This document shows positions 61,268-64,000 of a DNA stretch of 64,000 nucleotides, one piece after another. Position numbers and translations under genes: made by a program. Every line of letters begins with the position of its first letter. Position 1 is the stretch's first letter. The stretch comes from an uncultured Jannaschia sp. (GTDB lineage Bacteria; Pseudomonadota; Alphaproteobacteria; Rhodobacterales; Rhodobacteraceae). The stretch covers positions 1 to 64,000 of the forward strand of contig NZ_CANNEZ010000001.1 in assembly GCF_947503795.1 (NCBI RefSeq), given 5' to 3'. The notes beneath the pieces are model-generated. The model made no database searches and had not been told where the DNA came from. It was given only the letters and a program-made list of their open reading frames with translations.

Positions 61268-62014
61268 TCAGCCGGCGCGCAGGAAGACCGGAGCGTCGAG
61301 CGGGCTCTCCTGCCACGCGTAGCCGCCGGAGGTGAACGCGCGCAGATCTTCCGGATCGGTGATCCGGTGCTCGGCGACAAAGCGCGCCATCGCGCCGCGG
61401 GCCTGCTTGGCGAAAAAGCTGACGACCTTCGCGCCGCTGGGCCGGTCTTCGAGGAAGGTCGGTGTGACCACCGGCAGGTCGAGCGCCTTGCGGTCCACCG
61501 CGCCGAAATATTCCTGGCTGGCGCAATTCAGCAGATGCGCGGCCCCCGTCTCCGCGGCGTCCTCGTTCAGCGCCAGCGCGATCCGGTCCCCCCAGAAAGC
61601 ATACAGATCGCGCCCACGCCGGGTCGGCAGACGCGCGCCCATCTCCAGCCGGTAGGGCTTGAGCGCGTCGAGCGGGCGGAGCAGCCCGTAGAGCCCCGAA
61701 AGGATGCGCAGATGCGACTGCGCCCGCCGGATCGCGTCATCCGAGAGCGTGGCCGCGTCGAGCCCCGAATAGGTGTCGCCCGCGAAGGCGAGCATGGCCG
61801 GTTTTTCGGGCGCGCTATCCCAGTCGCGGAACCGGTCGCGGTTCAGCCGGGCCAGCTTGTTGGAGATCGACATCAGCCGTTCGAGATCGCCGATCCCCTG
61901 CCGTCGCGCCGATACGAGCAGCTTCGCCGTGTCCTCGGCGAATCGCGGCGCGGTGGCGGCGTGGTCGGTCGGGGCGAAATCCAATGTTTTCGCAGGCGAA
62001 ATGACGGTGAGCAT
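61268..62014 (-). CDS. yaaA: Peroxide stress protein YaaA
   Basis: 248 residues. MLTVISPAKTLDF at the start and DALKPYRLEMG, YAFWGD and NCASQEYFGAVD are characteristic. YaaA lowers intracellular iron and limits Fenton damage in E. coli. It is a single-gene unit convergent with dapE. Confidence 0.93.
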   Translation of the reverse strand: MLTVISPAKTLDFAPTDHAATAPRFAEDTAKLLVSARRQGIGDLERLMSISNKLARLNRDRFRDWDSAPEKPAMLAFAGDTYSGLDAATLSDDAIRRAQSHLRILSGLYGLLRPLDALKPYRLEMGARLPTRRGRDLYAFWGDRIALALNEDAAETGAAHLLNCASQEYFGAVDRKALDLPVVTPTFLEDRPSGAKVVSFFAKQARGAMARFVAEHRITDPEDLRAFTSGGYAWQESPLDAPVFLRAG

Positions 62015-62104
62015 GGCGACCTTGTCTAGCGGACCGGACGCAAGGTAGCGGCTCGGGCTCCGGGCTCAAGGTCCCGATTGCAGGACGTCGGGGCGGATGC
62101 TGCG

Positions 62105-64000
62105 TCAGCCGTCGCGCAGGATCTCGAGAAAGGCATCGCCGAAGCGCTCGGCATGGCGATCCCCGAGGATGCGGGCGACCGCCTCCGGGTCGGCGGGGGC
62201 GCGCGCGATCTTGGCCAGTTGCGACGACGAGCAGGTCATCGGCTTGTCGACCCCGCCCGGTCCGCGCGCCAGGTCGTTCTGTACCGAAAGGAGGCGGTCG
62301 TAGATCGCCCCCTCGGCCCGGCCAGCCAGTTTGCGACGCGCGGGGTGGGGCGCATCGGGCGTCTCGCCGGTGATGACCGACAGGAAGGCCGCGCCGTAGC
62401 GTTCCAGCTTCGTGGCGCCCACGCCCGACACGCGGGCCATCGCGTCGAGATCGGCGGGCCGCGTCTCGGCCATCTCGATCAGGGTCCGGTCGGTGAAGAC
62501 GACATAGGCCGGGACGCCCTGCGCTTCGGCCAGGGCGCGCCGCTTGGCCTTGAGCGCCGATAGAAGCGGCGCGTCCTCCTCGCTCACCAGTTGCTTCACC
62601 GCCGGCCGACGCTCGGCCCGCACGATCGAGTCGCGGCGCAGCGTCACCGAGGCGTCGCCGCGCAGGATCGGGCGCGCGGCGTCGGTCATCCTGAGCGCGC
62701 CGTGGCGTTCGGCATCCGGCCGCACGAGGTCGAGCCCCATCATCTGCCGGAAGATCGCCTGCCATTGCGGCTTCGGCGTGTCGCGCCCGACGCCCCATGT
62801 GGGCAGCGTGTCGTGGGAGAAGCGGCGCGTCTTCTCGGTCTCGGAGCCGGTCAGCACGTCAATCAGGTGGCCGATGCCGAACCGCTCTTCGGTCCGCAGC
62901 ATCGCCGACAGCGCCTTGCGCACCTCGGTGGTGGCATCGAACAACTCCGGCGGCGCGGCGCAGAGATCGCAGTTGCCGCAGGGCGCGGGCGTCTCGCCGA
63001 AATAGGCCAAAAGGTTCACCCGACGGCAGACCTGCGCCTCGGCCAGACCCAGCAGCGCGTTGAGCCGCCCGTGATCGGCCTGCTTCATCTCGGGCGGGGC
63101 GAGGCCTTCGTCGATCTGCTGGCGGCGAAAGCGGATGTCGTCCGCCCCGAACAGCGTCAGCGTGTCGGCCGGCGCGCCGTCGCGGCCCGCGCGCCCGATC
63201 TCCTGGTAGTAGCCCTCGACCGATTTCGGCAGGTCGGCATGGGCGACCCAGCGGATATCCGGCTTGTCGATGCCCATCCCGAACGCGACCGTGGCCACCA
63301 CGATCAGCCCGTCCTCGCGCCCGAAGCGCATCTCGACCTCGCGGCGATCGTCGGCCTCCATCCCGGCGTGGTAGTGGCAGGCGGAATGACCCGCGTCGCG
63401 CAGGGCCTTGGCGAGGCCCTCGGTCTTGGCCCGGGTGCCGCAATAGACGATGCCCGACTGCCCTTTGCGCGCGGCGGCGAAGGACAGGATCTGCTGGCGC
63501 GGCTGGTTCTTGGGGCTGAAGGCGAGCGTGAGGTTCGGGCGGTCGAACCCGTGCAGGAACGTCTCGGGTTCGCCTTCGAACAGGCGGGCGACGATCTCGG
63601 CGCGGGTCTCGGCATCGGCGGTGGCGGTGAAGGCGGCGAGTGGCACGCCGAGCGTCCGGCGCAACGCCCCGATCTTGAGGTAATCGGGCCGGAAATCGTG
63701 GCCCCACTGGCTGACGCAATGGGCCTCGTCGACGGCGATCAGCGTGGTATTCGCGCGCTTGAGCATCCGCTCGGTCGCCGTCGAGGCCAGCCGTTCGGGC
63801 GCGATGTAGAGGAGCTTGAGCGCGCCCGCGTCGATCGCCTCCCAGACGGCCTCGGTCTCCTCCTCGGTGTTCCCGCTCGTCAATGCGCCCGCGTTCACGC
63901 CCGCGGCCGTCAGCGCGCGCACCTGGTCGCGCATCAGCGCGATCAGGGGCGAAATCACGACCGTCAGCCCCTCACGGCAGAGCGCGGGCAATTGAAAGCA
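62105..64000 (-). CDS. recQ: RecQ DNA helicase, 5' end cut by the window
   Basis: About 632 residues visible; the first ~50, including most of Walker A, lie beyond the window. The visible start (CFQLPAL) follows the P-loop. DEAHCVSQWGHDFRPDYL is the DEAD/H box with the aromatic-rich loop, then the GRAGRDG helicase C motif, a Cys4 zinc site (CRRVN...CGNCDLC) and a C-terminal HRDC domain. It unwinds recombination and replication intermediates. Confidence 0.95.
   Translation of the reverse strand, partial: CFQLPALCREGLTVVISPLIALMRDQVRALTAAGVNAGALTSGNTEEETEAVWEAIDAGALKLLYIAPERLASTATERMLKRANTTLIAVDEAHCVSQWGHDFRPDYLKIGALRRTLGVPLAAFTATADAETRAEIVARLFEGEPETFLHGFDRPNLTLAFSPKNQPRQQILSFAAARKGQSGIVYCGTRAKTEGLAKALRDAGHSACHYHAGMEADDRREVEMRFGREDGLIVVATVAFGMGIDKPDIRWVAHADLPKSVEGYYQEIGRAGRDGAPADTLTLFGADDIRFRRQQIDEGLAPPEMKQADHGRLNALLGLAEAQVCRRVNLLAYFGETPAPCGNCDLCAAPPELFDATTEVRKALSAMLRTEERFGIGHLIDVLTGSETEKTRRFSHDTLPTWGVGRDTPKPQWQAIFRQMMGLDLVRPDAERHGALRMTDAARPILRGDASVTLRRDSIVRAERRPAVKQLVSEEDAPLLSALKAKRRALAEAQGVPAYVVFTDRTLIEMAETRPADLDAMARVSGVGATKLERYGAAFLSVITGETPDAPHPARRKLAGRAEGAIYDRLLSVQNDLARGPGGVDKPMTCSSSQLAKIARAPADPEAVARILGDRHAERFGDAFLEILRDG

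Overview
The window is about 64 kb of very GC-rich DNA with almost no spacer and many 4-base stop/start overlaps. Its gene content points to the alphaproteobacterial family Rhodobacteraceae (Roseobacter group in the wide sense). The clues are a PetP/PetR regulator pair, DUF2794, a DUF6525-type small protein, a BciB-like flavoprotein and a NavBac-type sodium channel. I assign no species. The first ~165 bases are homopolymeric G/C and look like a damaged contig end. I see no rRNA, tRNA, IS element, prophage or CRISPR array.

Layout. 0.2-5 kb: flavoprotein, HNH protein, exported MsrA, AbrB-type membrane protein, argG and an exported PRC-barrel protein. 5-9.5 kb: membrane protein, ilvA, then an Hpt protein divergent from a response regulator-PP2C phosphatase. 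9.7-13 kb: hslO, NUDIX CoA pyrophosphatase, cca, LysE exporter. 13-19 kb: paired ABC half-transporters, a TrmA/RlmD-type RNA methyltransferase and the sodium channel. 18.8-24.5 kb, minus strand: a sugar transferase/SDR pair, then dxs, ispA, xseB and a deacetylase-family gene, i.e. the start of isoprenoid synthesis. 24.5-30 kb: petR/petP, divergent ilvE, a 301-base gene-free stretch that may encode a structured RNA, DUF2794, an NlpC/P60 peptidase and a leucyl aminopeptidase.

30-32.2 kb is a compact inorganic-carbon module: beta-carbonic anhydrase, SbtA bicarbonate transporter and SbtB-like PII protein. 32-38.8 kb holds a DUF4139 protein, asd, a TetR-regulated ester cyclase, an MFS carrier and the BciB-like protein. 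39-48.5 kb is the surface-glycan region: an MsbA-like ABC exporter, a GT10 fucosyltransferase, gmd, fcl, a DegT-fold enzyme whose PLP lysine is histidine (ColD-like dehydratase), a GT11 fucosyltransferase, GT4 and GT25 transferases and a sulfotransferase-like protein. Together these predict GDP-fucose, and perhaps a 3,6-dideoxysugar, being made and added to a lipid-linked glycan.

48.7-64 kb is mostly housekeeping: a class IV aminotransferase, a 46-residue membrane microprotein, YggT, a thioesterase, a UMF1-type MFS protein, mepA, an exported phytase-esterase-like protein, aconitase X, a LOG-family protein, a PLP dehydratase, a DMT transporter, dapD, a GlsB/YeaQ stress protein behind a near-perfect GGAAC-N16-CGTT promoter, dapE, yaaA and a recQ cut by the window end. 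Lysine/DAP synthesis (asd, dapD, dapE), branched-chain amino acids (ilvA, ilvE) and arginine (argG) recur through the window.
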